From contig NZ_JABGCB010000027.1 in the NCBI RefSeq assembly GCF_013149295.1, forward strand, positions 1 through 42,193: 42,193 nucleotides of DNA, read 5' to 3'. The position numbers and the translations under genes are program-made. Positions 1 through 8,073 of this stretch are shown here, piece by piece. The notes under the pieces were generated by a model that was not told the DNA's origin, did not search any database, and saw only the letters and a list, made by a program, of their open reading frames with translations. This stretch comes from Novosphingobium sp. SG751A. GTDB lineage: Bacteria; Pseudomonadota; Alphaproteobacteria; Sphingomonadales; Sphingomonadaceae. The first letter of the stretch is position 1. Each line of letters starts with the position of its first letter.

Positions 1-240
1 GCCGCGCGCAGCCGCGACCTTGTAGCGGGCACGATCATCGGTTCGGGCACGGTGTCGAACGCCGAATATGCCACGCGCGGCTCGGCCTGCATTTCGGAAC
101 GCCGCGCCATCGAAATGATCGCCGACGGCAAGCCAACCACCAGCTTCATGCATTTCGGCGACACCATCCGCATGGAGGCCGTCACCACCACCGGCGCAAA
201 ACCCTTCGGCGCCATCGATCAGAAGGTCATTTCGGCCTAA
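1..240 (+). CDS. Fumarylacetoacetate hydrolase (FAH) family protein, C-terminal part
   Basis: The reading frame is open from base 1, so the start lies outside the window. The visible ~79 residues carry the typical FAH-family C-terminal core: AGTIIGSGTVSN, a small-residue segment, then SERRAIEMI and FMHFGDTIRMEA. FAH-family enzymes use a divalent metal to hydrolyse or hydrate diketo or ketoenol acids in the cytoplasm; the metal ligands would be upstream, outside the window. The neighbourhood is rhamnose catabolism. One possible role is therefore the L-2,4-diketo-3-deoxyrhamnonate hydrolase (LRA6) of the non-phosphorylating rhamnose route known from Sphingomonas, but the fragment is too short to decide and an aromatic-pathway hydrolase is equally possible. 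Its TAA overlaps the TAG of the convergent DeoR gene by three bases. Confidence 0.8.
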   Translation, partial: AARSRDLVAGTIIGSGTVSNAEYATRGSACISERRAIEMIADGKPTTSFMHFGDTIRMEAVTTTGAKPFGAIDQKVISA

Positions 241-1016
241 GCGATAATCAGCCGCACCCCCGCGCCGCGCACCATATCGGCCTGCGCGGGGGTGATGCCC
301 GCATCGGTAATCAGCACGTCCACCTCATCCAGCCCGCAGACAATCACGCCCGAGGATGAGGCAAACTTGCTGGAATCGACCAGCAAGATCACCTGTTCGG
401 CCCGATCCACCAGGCGGCGCTCAGCAGCGACCAGAATGATGTCATGCTGCATCACACCCTGCTGGCCTACGGCGGCGGCCCCCATGAACAATTTGGGCGC
501 ATGGAAGCGCGGCATCGAATCCTCACCGGCAGGCGCAAGGATGATGTTCTGCTCGCGAAACACGCTGCCCGAAGGGACGAGAATGCGCGTGCCCTTTTGC
601 GGCAGCAAGCCATTGACGATATGGAGCGAATTGGTAAGCACCTGAAGGTCCAGCCCGTCAAGATGCGGGCACATCTGGACCGTGGTGCTGCCACCGTCGA
701 TCATGATGCCCTCGCCCGGTTCGCACAGGGCCGCCGCCGCCCTGCCGATCGCCTGTTTGGAGGCAAGATTGATCGTGATCGACTGATCAAAGGGCGTGCC
801 CAGCAAAGCCGCGCCCGAAGGCTCGCCCTCTTCGGCCTCGCTAAGCTTCGCCCCGCCATGGACGCGCTGCAACAACCCTTCCGCCTCCATCCGCGTCAGA
901 TCGCGGCGGATCGTGGCCGGCGAGGCGTCGAGGCGGCTTTCCAGATCGCGATAGGACACGAAGCCGGATGGGGCCAGCGCTTCGAGGATCAGCCTTTCGC
1001 GTTCGGTTGCATGCAT
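237..1016 (-). CDS. DeoR-family transcriptional regulator, probable rhamnose regulator
   Basis: A 259-residue protein, the usual DeoR-family length. The N-terminal winged helix-turn-helix reads VSYRDLESRLDASPATIRRD followed by LLQRVHGGA. The C-terminal sugar-phosphate sensing domain shows DGGSTT, LTNSLHIV, GAAAVGQQGV and LLVDSSKF, as in isomerase-like effector domains. I chose the ATG at 1016 because the wHTH begins directly after it. The frame stays open to 1100, but that extension (Cys- and Arg-rich) is not family-like and would run through a perfect inverted repeat. The gene lies just downstream of rhaT on the same strand, so it may be the last gene of the rhaB-lldD-rhaT transcript or have its own promoter. 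DeoR proteins usually repress and are released by a phosphorylated intermediate, here plausibly rhamnulose-1-phosphate (inference). Confidence 0.88.
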   Translation of the reverse strand: MHATERERLILEALAPSGFVSYRDLESRLDASPATIRRDLTRMEAEGLLQRVHGGAKLSEAEEGEPSGAALLGTPFDQSITINLASKQAIGRAAAALCEPGEGIMIDGGSTTVQMCPHLDGLDLQVLTNSLHIVNGLLPQKGTRILVPSGSVFREQNIILAPAGEDSMPRFHAPKLFMGAAAVGQQGVMQHDIILVAAERRLVDRAEQVILLVDSSKFASSSGVIVCGLDEVDVLITDAGITPAQADMVRGAGVRLIIA

Positions 1017-1057
1017 GAATTGTGTCGCCCCATCCCCGGTCGCGGTTTCAGCCCGTC

Positions 1058-1104
1058 GCTTTTGCGCGAAGCAACAGTCTATGCCGTCAAATTCGCGCAA
1101 AAGC
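1058..1104. promoter_or_regulatory. Perfect 13-bp inverted repeat upstream of the DeoR gene
   Basis: GCTTTTGCGCGAA at 1058-1070 is exactly mirrored by TTCGCGCAAAAGC at 1092-1104, with 21 bases between. It lies between the rhaT stop and the DeoR start. The GCGCGAA core recurs in the rhaB/rhaEW divergent region (about 4848), which suggests an operator for the DeoR regulator. There is no T-tract, so a classical terminator is less likely, but an mRNA hairpin is possible. Confidence 0.5.
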
Positions 1105-1114
1105 CATCATACTA

Positions 1115-2173
1115 TCATCCGGCGGCCAACATATTACCGCCGCCGATCACCACCGTCGCCCCGATCAGCAGGCCGATGCCGCCCCAGACCAGCGAACGCG
1201 TGCGTTTGGACGTGCCCAGCCATTCCTTGAGCGCAAAGCCCCAGAGCGTGGAAAACAGGATGATGCTGGCCATATGCAGTGTCCAGCTGGAAAAGCCATA
1301 TTTGCCCATCTGGCTTTCACCCATGGTGTAGAAGAAGAACTGGCCATACCACAACGTGCCGCCCAGCGCGGCCAGCAGCCAGTTACGCAGCAAAGGCGCG
1401 CGCGGCTGGGCCACATCATTGGACGCGCCGAAGAATTGCCCAAGGCTCCGGTTCTTCACGATCAGATAAGCACACCACAGCGCATTGGTGGTCAGCCCGC
1501 CCAGCAGCACGACGCAAAGCACCGGCAGGCCTTGCGAGAGCGGATCGGTCCCCGCCGCCAGCGTCAGGTCGCGGATCGGCTGTCCCGCGTCCAGCCCCCA
1601 AGCGAAACAGCCCGACATCACGCCCGAGAAGGTCGCAATCGCCAGACCCTTTTTCAGATCGAATTCGGCCACCGCCTCGCCACTGGCCACTTCGCGCGAT
1701 TTGGCCGCGCCGCCGCGCGCCACCACGACAATGCCCACCAGCGTGATGACAATGCCCAGCAGGGTCAGTTGCCCGCTGGTCTTGGATGCGATTTCTCCAA
1801 ACGTGCCGTGAAAGATCGGCGGCCCCAGCGTGCCGATCACCGTGGTCAGCCCCAGCGCCACCGCCATGCCCAGCGACAGGCCCAGATAGCGCATGGTCAG
1901 GCCAAAGGTCAGCCCGCCAAAGCCCCACATCACGCCCCAGAACCAGCACCAGGCCAGCGTCTCACGCGGGGCGGCGGAGAGCACGCCCAACAGATCATTA
2001 GTGCGCAGCGAGGCAAACAGCCATGGCGCGATCAGCCAGCTGAACAGCCCGCCCGCCAGCCAGAACACTTCCCAGTTCCACGAACGGATGCGCCGATAGG
2101 GCACATAGAAACTGGCCGAGGAAAACCCTCCGATCCAGTGAAACACCACGCCCAGCGCCGGATTGGGCACCAT
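1115..2173 (-). CDS. rhaT: L-rhamnose/proton symporter RhaT
   Basis: A 352-residue hydrophobic inner-membrane protein with about ten membrane segments, close to the length of E. coli RhaT (about 344). The N-terminus has the family pattern NPALGVVFHWIGGFSSASFY, then YRRIRSWNWEVFWL; later segments include YLGLSLGMAVALGL and GGTLWYGQFFFYTMG. RhaT imports L-rhamnose with protons, which matches the isomerase, kinase and aldolase encoded nearby. The ATG at 2173 has a strong ribosome site (GGGGAGAGG, three bases before the start). It follows lldD by 21 bases on the same strand, so rhaB-lldD-rhaT is probably one transcript. Confidence 0.93.
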   Translation of the reverse strand: MVPNPALGVVFHWIGGFSSASFYVPYRRIRSWNWEVFWLAGGLFSWLIAPWLFASLRTNDLLGVLSAAPRETLAWCWFWGVMWGFGGLTFGLTMRYLGLSLGMAVALGLTTVIGTLGPPIFHGTFGEIASKTSGQLTLLGIVITLVGIVVVARGGAAKSREVASGEAVAEFDLKKGLAIATFSGVMSGCFAWGLDAGQPIRDLTLAAGTDPLSQGLPVLCVVLLGGLTTNALWCAYLIVKNRSLGQFFGASNDVAQPRAPLLRNWLLAALGGTLWYGQFFFYTMGESQMGKYGFSSWTLHMASIILFSTLWGFALKEWLGTSKRTRSLVWGGIGLLIGATVVIGGGNMLAAG

Positions 2174-2194
2174 GAGCCTCTCCCCTATTGTCGT

Positions 2195-3334
2195 TTACGC
2201 GAGAATGTCGCGGTTGATTTGTGAAATGTCGGTGCAGCCCGTGAGCGCCATGGCGACGCGCATTTCGGCGGTGATGATGTCGAGCATTTTCGACACGCCC
2301 GCCTCGCCCTTTGCCGCCAGCGCATAGGACCACGCCCGGCCCAGCAGCACGCCCTTGGCGCCCAACGCCAGCATCCGCACCACGTCCAGCCCCGAACGCA
2401 CCCCGCCATCGGCCAGCACGGTCAGATCATCGCCCACCGCGTCGGCAATCGGCGGCAAGGCGCGGGCGCTGGACAGCACGCCGTCAAGCTGTCGCCCGCC
2501 ATGGTTGGACACGACGATGCCATCGGCGCCCATCTTGGCCGCTTCCTTGGCGTCTTCGGGGTCAAGGATGCCCTTGATAATCAGGGGCCCTTTCCACTCG
2601 CTGCGGATGAAATCGAGATCGCGCCAGTTGATGCCGGGGTCGAAATTGTTGCGCATCCAGGCAAAGAAATCTTCGATTCCCGTGTTGCCTTTCAGCACCG
2701 GGGCGACATTGCCCAGATGATGCGGGCGGCCCATCACGCCCACGTCCCACGCCCATTCGGGCCGCACCATGGCCTGCGCCACGCGCCATGCCGCGCCCTT
2801 CATGCCGCCGCTGCCCGCCAATCCGGTGTGGTAATCGCGGTAGCGGCTGCCCGGCACGGGCATGTCCACGGTGAAGACCAGCGCGCTGCATTGCGCCTCG
2901 ACGGCTTGGGCCAGCAGGTCTTTCATGAAGGCGCGGTCGCGGATCATGTAGAGCTGGAACCAGAAAGGTTTTGCCGATGCCGCCGCCACCTCCGGCAAGG
3001 CGCAGGCCGAGACGGTGGAAAGCGTGAAGGGAATGTCCGCCTTGTTGGCGGCGCGCACAGCCTGACATTCGCCGCGTCGCGCATTCAGGCCCGCAAGGCC
3101 CACCGGCGCCAGCGCCACCGGCAAAGCCTGCTTCACCCCGAACAGCGTGGTCGACATGTCGATCTTCGACACATCGCGCAAAACCCGCTGGCGCAGCGCC
3201 AGATGGGCCAGATCCTCGGCGTTCTTGCGCAGCGTCACCTCGCCATAGCTGCCCCCGTCCATATATTCGAACAGGAAGCGCGGCAGGCGGCGGCGGGCGG
3301 CTTCGCGGAAATCAGCGACAGAAGCGATAATCAT
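2195..3334 (-). CDS. lldD: FMN-dependent L-lactate dehydrogenase
   Basis: A 379-residue member of the FMN-dependent alpha-hydroxyacid dehydrogenase family (E. coli LldD is about 396). Family landmarks: FLFEYMDGGS with Tyr24, APVGLAG at 76-82, FTLSTVS at 103-109, QLYMIRDR, LIIKG with Lys254, SNHGGRQLDG with the catalytic base His278, and ADGGVRSGLDVVRMLALGA for the FMN phosphate. It oxidises L-lactate to pyruvate at the inner membrane and passes electrons to quinone. In this operon it would complete rhamnose catabolism: RhaEW makes L-lactaldehyde and oxidises it to L-lactate, and LldD recovers pyruvate. Its ATG overlaps the rhaB stop (ATGA), showing translational coupling. Another short hydroxyacid (glycolate, mandelate) cannot be excluded from motifs alone. 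Confidence 0.9.
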   Translation of the reverse strand: MIIASVADFREAARRRLPRFLFEYMDGGSYGEVTLRKNAEDLAHLALRQRVLRDVSKIDMSTTLFGVKQALPVALAPVGLAGLNARRGECQAVRAANKADIPFTLSTVSACALPEVAAASAKPFWFQLYMIRDRAFMKDLLAQAVEAQCSALVFTVDMPVPGSRYRDYHTGLAGSGGMKGAAWRVAQAMVRPEWAWDVGVMGRPHHLGNVAPVLKGNTGIEDFFAWMRNNFDPGINWRDLDFIRSEWKGPLIIKGILDPEDAKEAAKMGADGIVVSNHGGRQLDGVLSSARALPPIADAVGDDLTVLADGGVRSGLDVVRMLALGAKGVLLGRAWSYALAAKGEAGVSKMLDIITAEMRVAMALTGCTDISQINRDILA

Positions 3335-4755
3335 GCGTTGCTTTCCTTGGGCATCTCCAGCCGGGCCAGCCAGCGGTTGCGATAGGTGTCGAGATCGGCG
3401 TCCAGCGGCTCGATCCTGCGCAATTCGCCCTCAGGCGCCAGCGCGGGATCGATCAGCCGGATCGCGCCGAAACTGACATCATTATGCGCGCTGCCAACAA
3501 AAACCTGTGTCTTGGGGCGCAGCGCGGCCAGCGCGCGGACGAAAACCTCGGCCTCGGCAAAGCGGCCCTCGACCAGCAGGCGTTCGTCCGAACCAATCAG
3601 ATCGAGCGCCTGATCGGCCACCAGCGCGGCATAGAGGCAGGCCCCGGCGCGGCGTTCGTACCAGTCCTCGGGCTGATTGACCCAGCCGCCATGCGCATCA
3701 GGATAAGGCCCGCAACCGGGGGCCAGCGTGGGCATATGCATCGCGCCTGCCGCCAGCACCGCAGGCACAGCGGCCAGCAGCAAAGGCTGATCGGGCTTGA
3801 TGTCCACCCGGCGCGTGTCGATCTCGATCAGCGCCTCGATCTCACGCCCGCCCATGAAACGCGCCGAAGGGACGGGCCGCCCATAGGCATCGACATTGAC
3901 GAGGCAATCGCGCGCCTCGGGCAGATCGGCGGTGGCAATCGGCGTGGCGGGCAGGCGCATGGCGATGAACCATGTGCCGGTGGACAGCACGGTGGCCTCA
4001 TTGCGGGCGATTTCCGTGAAACCACGCGCCGCCATCAGCGCAGCATTGGAATCATGCAGGCCCGCCAAGATGCGCACCGTTTCCGGCAACCCTGTGGCCG
4101 CGGCCAGCGCCGGGCTGATCGGCCCCAGCACATCACCTGCCTTGACCACCGGGGCGAAACGCCGGTCCCAGCCCTGTCCCTTGGCCAGTTCGGACCAGTC
4201 GCCCGCATCCGGATTCCACAGGTCGGAATGACAGCCCAGCGATGTCACCTCGCTGGTCGCCACGCCCGAGAGCCACCATGCCCAATATTGCGCCCAAGGA
4301 ACCAGCGTGGCGCGCGCCATCGCATCAGGATAAAGCCGGTCCGCCCACCAGACATGGGCGCCAAAATTCAGCCCCTGCGGCAGGGCGGGCGATCCGGTTT
4401 GCGCAAAAGGCGAGCGGGCGGCGCGATAGGCGTCCATCGTGGAGGGCGGCGGCGCGGCTTCGTAATCGATGGGGGCAAAGGCCAGCGCGCCATCAACAAT
4501 CGCGGCAAAGCCCGCGCCCTCATTGGGGATGAGCGCAGCGAAGCCCGCGCCGTGCCCGACCGGCACGATATATTCCACGCCGCTGTCCGCGTGGCCCGTC
4601 AGAACGCCGGTGGCCCAATCGGCAATACCCTGCGCGTCCAGCCGCGCAATGCCGCCTTCCTCGCATTTCGCATTGGGGCGCACCTGCCGGTCCAGCAATT
4701 GCCCCTCACGCGACCACAGGGTGATCTTCGACATCGTCTTGCCGATGTCAATCAC
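3331..4755 (-). CDS. rhaB: L-rhamnulokinase (FGGY carbohydrate kinase)
   Basis: A FGGY-family sugar kinase of about 474 residues that phosphorylates L-rhamnulose to L-rhamnulose-1-phosphate with ATP. Landmarks: the N-terminal phosphate loop DIGKTMSK, the catalytic-Asp segment ILAGLHDSNAAL, the ATP-site segment VLSTGTWFIAM, and the late adenosine-site motif VFVGSAHNDVSFG. The start is uncertain. The GTG at 4755 would begin at residues MIDIGKT, but the family normally has a beta strand before it, and the upstream codons in frame read GGWAIV. No ATG, GTG or TTG exists in that extension. A CTG at 4794 sits four bases after GGGAGAG and may be the true start (about 487 residues). It is the first gene of the leftward operon rhaB-lldD-rhaT, divergent from rhaEW. 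Confidence 0.88.
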   Translation of the reverse strand: MIDIGKTMSKITLWSREGQLLDRQVRPNAKCEEGGIARLDAQGIADWATGVLTGHADSGVEYIVPVGHGAGFAALIPNEGAGFAAIVDGALAFAPIDYEAAPPPSTMDAYRAARSPFAQTGSPALPQGLNFGAHVWWADRLYPDAMARATLVPWAQYWAWWLSGVATSEVTSLGCHSDLWNPDAGDWSELAKGQGWDRRFAPVVKAGDVLGPISPALAAATGLPETVRILAGLHDSNAALMAARGFTEIARNEATVLSTGTWFIAMRLPATPIATADLPEARDCLVNVDAYGRPVPSARFMGGREIEALIEIDTRRVDIKPDQPLLLAAVPAVLAAGAMHMPTLAPGCGPYPDAHGGWVNQPEDWYERRAGACLYAALVADQALDLIGSDERLLVEGRFAEAEVFVRALAALRPKTQVFVGSAHNDVSFGAIRLIDPALAPEGELRRIEPLDADLDTYRNRWLARLEMPKESNA

Positions 4756-4794
4756 GATAGCCCAACCGCCCTTATGCTCAGAAACCTGTGTCAG

Positions 4795-4981
4795 AACGCT
4801 CTCCCTGTCGCGCCCGATAGCGCCTTATTCCGGTTCGCGCCGCAAGCGCGAAATCATGCTGCATGTGCGAAATTGATCGTTTGGTTGATCGTTTATGATT
4901 GTTGAATATCGAATCTGATTGCCAAAGGGAAGCAGATTCGTTAGGAGGCCGATCAAACAGACCCCATGGGAGCAAATTTCC
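4795..4981. promoter_or_regulatory. Divergent control region of the rhamnose operons with repeated motifs
   Basis: This gap separates rhaB (leftward) from rhaEW (rightward). It holds two exact copies of TTGATCGTTT at 4873-4882 and 4885-4894, in 12-bp phase, and two copies of GCGAAAT (about 4849 and 4867), the first within GCGCGAAAT. GCGCGAA also forms the arms of the inverted repeat before the DeoR gene. CGAAA/TTTCG elements in tandem are typical of DeoR-family operators. TATGAT at 4894-4899 resembles a -10 box, with TTGATC at 4873 as a poorly spaced (15 bp) -35. I read this as the DeoR-controlled divergent promoter region (inference). Confidence 0.5.
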
Positions 4982-7075
4982 GTGACCAACTCCGCGATTC
5001 CTTTTGCCGTCCCCACCAGCCGCTGGGACGATGCCCACGCCGCCACCCTCTCTCCTGAAGAACTGCTGCTCTATCGCTCCAACCTGCTGGGCAGCGATCT
5101 GACCGTCACCAATTTCGGCGGCGGCAACACTTCGGCCAAATTGGTCGGCACCGATCCTCTCACCGGTGAAAATGTCGAAGTGCTGTGGGTCAAGGGCTCG
5201 GGCGGCGACATCGGCTCGATGAAGCTCGACGGCTTTTCGACGCTCTATCAGGAAAAGCTGCTGGGTCTGGAAGCGCATTACAATGGCCCGGAAGATGACG
5301 ACAAGATGGTCGGTTATCTGCCCCATTGCACGTTCAACCTGAACGGGCGCGCGGCCAGCATCGACACGCCGCTGCATTCGCTGCTGCCTTTTGCCCATGT
5401 CGACCATGTTCACCCCGACGCGATCATCGCTCTGGCGGCCAGCAGCGGCGGTGAAGCAGCAACCAAGGAAATCTGGGGCGGCAAGATCGGCTGGCTGCCG
5501 TGGAAGCGTCCCGGCTATACGCTGGGCACGATGCTGCGCGATTATCAGCGCGCCAACCCCGGCGTGCAGGGCGTGATGATGGCCAGCCACGGCATCATCT
5601 GCTGGGCCGACAGCGCCAAGGAATGCTATGAGCATACCGTCAGCCTGATTGCGGACGCCGCCAAGTATCTGAACGCCAAGATGGAAGGCAAACCTGCCTT
5701 TGGTGGCCAGGTGGTAGCCCCCAACCCCGACCGCGCCGCGATTGCCGCCGACCTGATGCCCCGCCTGCGCGGCTTTATGACGGGCGCGCGCCGCAAGCTG
5801 GGCCATTACTCGGACGATGCTGAAGCGCTCGAATTCGTCGGTTCGGCCAAGTTTGAAGAGCTGGCCGCGCTGGGCACCTCCTGCCCCGACCACTTCCTGC
5901 GCACCAAGATCGCGCCGCTGACGCTTGATCCCGCCCGCCTGCAGGATGATGCCTATCTGGCCGAAAAGATCGCCGACTACCGCGAATTTTACGCCGCCTA
6001 TTACGAGCGCTGCAAGCGCGCCAACAGCCCCGCCATGCGCGACCCCAACCCGGTGGTGGTGCTGGTGCCCGGCGTTGGCCGCATCACCTTTGCCACCGAC
6101 AAGACCACCGCGCGTCTGGCCGGGGAATTCTACGGCAATGCCATCAACGTGATGCGCGGCGCCGAGGCGATTGGCGACTATATTGCTCTGGATGAGCAGG
6201 AAGCCTTCGACATCGAATACTGGCTGCTCGAAGAAGCCAAGCTTCAGCGCATGCCCGCCCCCAAGCCGCAGGTGGGCCGCGTGGCCTTTGTCACCGGCGG
6301 GGCCGGCGGCATCGGTGCGGCAACGGCTGCGCGCTTCCTCAAGGAAGGCGCCTGCGTGGTGCTGGCCGACCGTGACGCCGCCGCCGTCGAAGAAGTCCGC
6401 GCCGGTTTCGCCAAGCAGTATGGCAAGGACGTTGTCCGCGCCGTCACCTGCGATGTGACCGACGAAGCGCAGGTCAAGGCCGGTTTCGACACCGCCGCGC
6501 GCGAATTTGGCGGGCTGGACGTGGTGGTCGCCAATGCGGGCATCGCCTCCTCGGCGCCGATCGAGCAGACCACGGTGGAACTGTGGGATCGCAACTTTGA
6601 CGTGCTGGCGCAGGGCTATTTCCTCACCGCCAAGCACGCCTGGGGCCTGCTCAAGCGGATGAAGGATCAGGGCGGCGCCTCGATGGTGTTCATCGGTTCG
6701 AAGAATGCCGTGGCAGCTGCGGCCGGTGCTTCGGCCTATGCCTCGGCCAAGGCTGCGGCCAACCATCTGGGCCGCTGTCTGGCGCTGGAAGGCGCGCCCG
6801 ATGGCATCCGCGTCAACATCGTCAACCCCGATGCCGTCATCAAGGGCAGCAAGATCTGGGACGGCGACTGGCGCAAGGAACGCGCCGCCTCGAACAAGAT
6901 CGACGCGGGCGAGGAACTGGAAGCGCATTACCGCAACCGCTCGATGCTCAAGCGCGACGTGCTGCCCGAAGATATTGCCGAAGCTGCCTATTTCCTTGGG
7001 AGCGAAGCCTCGGCAAAGTCGACCGGCAACATGATCAACGTGGACGCGGGCAACGTGCAGGCCTTCACGCGCTGA
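4982..7075 (+). CDS. rhaEW: Bifunctional L-rhamnulose-1-phosphate aldolase / L-lactaldehyde dehydrogenase
   Basis: A 697-residue fusion. The N-terminal class II aldolase domain (about 20-400) has TNFGGGNTSAK near residues 44-54 and the zinc-ligand segment HVDHVHPDA near 139-147. The C-terminal short-chain dehydrogenase domain (about 430-697) has the NAD loop VTGGAGGIG near 437-445, VVANAGIA, and the catalytic YASAK with Tyr586 and Lys590. This is the known RhaEW architecture: the aldolase splits L-rhamnulose-1-phosphate into DHAP and L-lactaldehyde, and the SDR oxidises lactaldehyde to L-lactate. I chose the GTG at 4982 because GGGAGC lies nine bases upstream and the family N-terminus (SRWDD) follows. 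The frame continues to a TTG at 4919, and an ATG at 4966 is out of frame. First gene of the rightward rhamnose operon. Confidence 0.9.
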   Translation: MTNSAIPFAVPTSRWDDAHAATLSPEELLLYRSNLLGSDLTVTNFGGGNTSAKLVGTDPLTGENVEVLWVKGSGGDIGSMKLDGFSTLYQEKLLGLEAHYNGPEDDDKMVGYLPHCTFNLNGRAASIDTPLHSLLPFAHVDHVHPDAIIALAASSGGEAATKEIWGGKIGWLPWKRPGYTLGTMLRDYQRANPGVQGVMMASHGIICWADSAKECYEHTVSLIADAAKYLNAKMEGKPAFGGQVVAPNPDRAAIAADLMPRLRGFMTGARRKLGHYSDDAEALEFVGSAKFEELAALGTSCPDHFLRTKIAPLTLDPARLQDDAYLAEKIADYREFYAAYYERCKRANSPAMRDPNPVVVLVPGVGRITFATDKTTARLAGEFYGNAINVMRGAEAIGDYIALDEQEAFDIEYWLLEEAKLQRMPAPKPQVGRVAFVTGGAGGIGAATAARFLKEGACVVLADRDAAAVEEVRAGFAKQYGKDVVRAVTCDVTDEAQVKAGFDTAAREFGGLDVVVANAGIASSAPIEQTTVELWDRNFDVLAQGYFLTAKHAWGLLKRMKDQGGASMVFIGSKNAVAAAAGASAYASAKAAANHLGRCLALEGAPDGIRVNIVNPDAVIKGSKIWDGDWRKERAASNKIDAGEELEAHYRNRSMLKRDVLPEDIAEAAYFLGSEASAKSTGNMINVDAGNVQAFTR

Positions 7076-7128
7076 TGCGATATGGATGGGGGTCGGGCCA
7101 ACCGGCCCCCTTTCGGGGGAGAGAGAAG

Positions 7129-8073
7129 ATGCAAAAGACACAAAAGTGCGCATCTGTTTTGACGTTTCTGGGCCTGATGGCGGCGATGCCCGCCATGGCG
7201 CAAATGCCCGCGATGATCCCCGCGCCCGCGCCGGTGGATGCCCATGCCATCGCGCTTTACGGGCGCGACAATCCCGGCGCGCTGTCCTCCGAAATATGGA
7301 GCAAGGCGGGCGGCGTTGATTACACCGTCCGCAATGTCACATTCCCCACGTTGACCCCGGTTCTGCCCGCCAAGGGCAAGGGCAATGGCGCGGCGGTGGT
7401 GGTGGCGCCGGGCGGGGCCTTCATGCTGCTGGCCATGGACCATGAAGGGTGGAAAGTAGCGCGCGCGCTGGCGGCCAAGGGCATCACCGCCTTTGTGCTG
7501 AAATACCGCCTGACGCCCACCCCCAAGGACGAGAAGGAAGCCGCCACCTTCATGGGCGCAAAACTGGCCCAGGAAATCGGCCATCCGATGAGCGGCGAAT
7601 TGCTGGGCAAGAGCGAGGCGCCCAAGGATGGCGCGGCGGCGATTGCCTATGTCCGCCAACACGCCGCGCAATATGGCGTCGATCCCAAGCGCATCGGCAT
7701 GATCGGCTTTTCCGCAGGGGCGATGACCGCGCGGCGCGTGGCGATTGATGCGCCCGCCGCCGCCCGGCCCGATTTCCTCGGCTATATCTATGGCCCGCAG
7801 GACGCCGAAACCGTGCCCGCCGATGCGCCGCCCATGTTCAATGCGATTGCGCTCGACGATGCGCTGTTCCCTTCCAAAGGGTTTCCCATCGCCGCCGCAT
7901 GGATGGCGGCGAAACGCCCCGTTGAAATCCACGCCTATCAAAAGGGCAATCACGGCTTTGGCCTTGGCATGCCCGGCACTACGACCACTCTGGTTCTCGA
8001 TCAATTCACCGCATGGCTCGATATGAACGGCTTCTTGAAGCCGAGCCATTTTGCGCGAAAGGACAGCCAATGA
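7129..8073 (+). CDS. Secreted alpha/beta-hydrolase esterase, possible sugar acetylesterase
   Basis: A 314-residue protein with a clear Sec signal peptide (LTFLGLMAAMPAMA, cleavage after about residue 24), so it acts outside the cytoplasm. It has the alpha/beta-hydrolase fold: APGGAF oxyanion segment near 94, nucleophile Ser195 in GFSAGA, an acidic residue in ALDDALF near 243, and His275 in GNHGFG. Such enzymes near glycosidases often deacetylate glycosides. Acetylated rhamnose is common in plant glycosides, so a role in unmasking rhamnosides before GH106 is plausible but unproven. The ATG at 7129 follows GGGGGAGAGAGAAG. The stop overlaps the rhaI start (ATGA), so it is truly inside the rhamnose operon. 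Confidence 0.85.
   Translation: MQKTQKCASVLTFLGLMAAMPAMAQMPAMIPAPAPVDAHAIALYGRDNPGALSSEIWSKAGGVDYTVRNVTFPTLTPVLPAKGKGNGAAVVVAPGGAFMLLAMDHEGWKVARALAAKGITAFVLKYRLTPTPKDEKEAATFMGAKLAQEIGHPMSGELLGKSEAPKDGAAAIAYVRQHAAQYGVDPKRIGMIGFSAGAMTARRVAIDAPAAARPDFLGYIYGPQDAETVPADAPPMFNAIALDDALFPSKGFPIAAAWMAAKRPVEIHAYQKGNHGFGLGMPGTTTTLVLDQFTAWLDMNGFLKPSHFARKDSQ

Noticed and set aside
52..240. A 62-residue stand-alone gene starting at the GTG at 52
   Set aside because: The frame is open to base 1 and the upstream residues (DLVAGTIIGSGT) belong to the FAH core, so it is a truncated larger gene.
4873..4894. CRISPR or tandem-repeat array
   Set aside because: Only two 10-bp copies without spacer structure; better explained as operator repeats.
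4778..7153. Long antisense reading frame (791 codons) opposite rhaEW
   Set aside because: It mirrors a well-supported bifunctional enzyme, has low-complexity His/Gly/Arg-rich composition and no domain. It results from GC-rich third positions.
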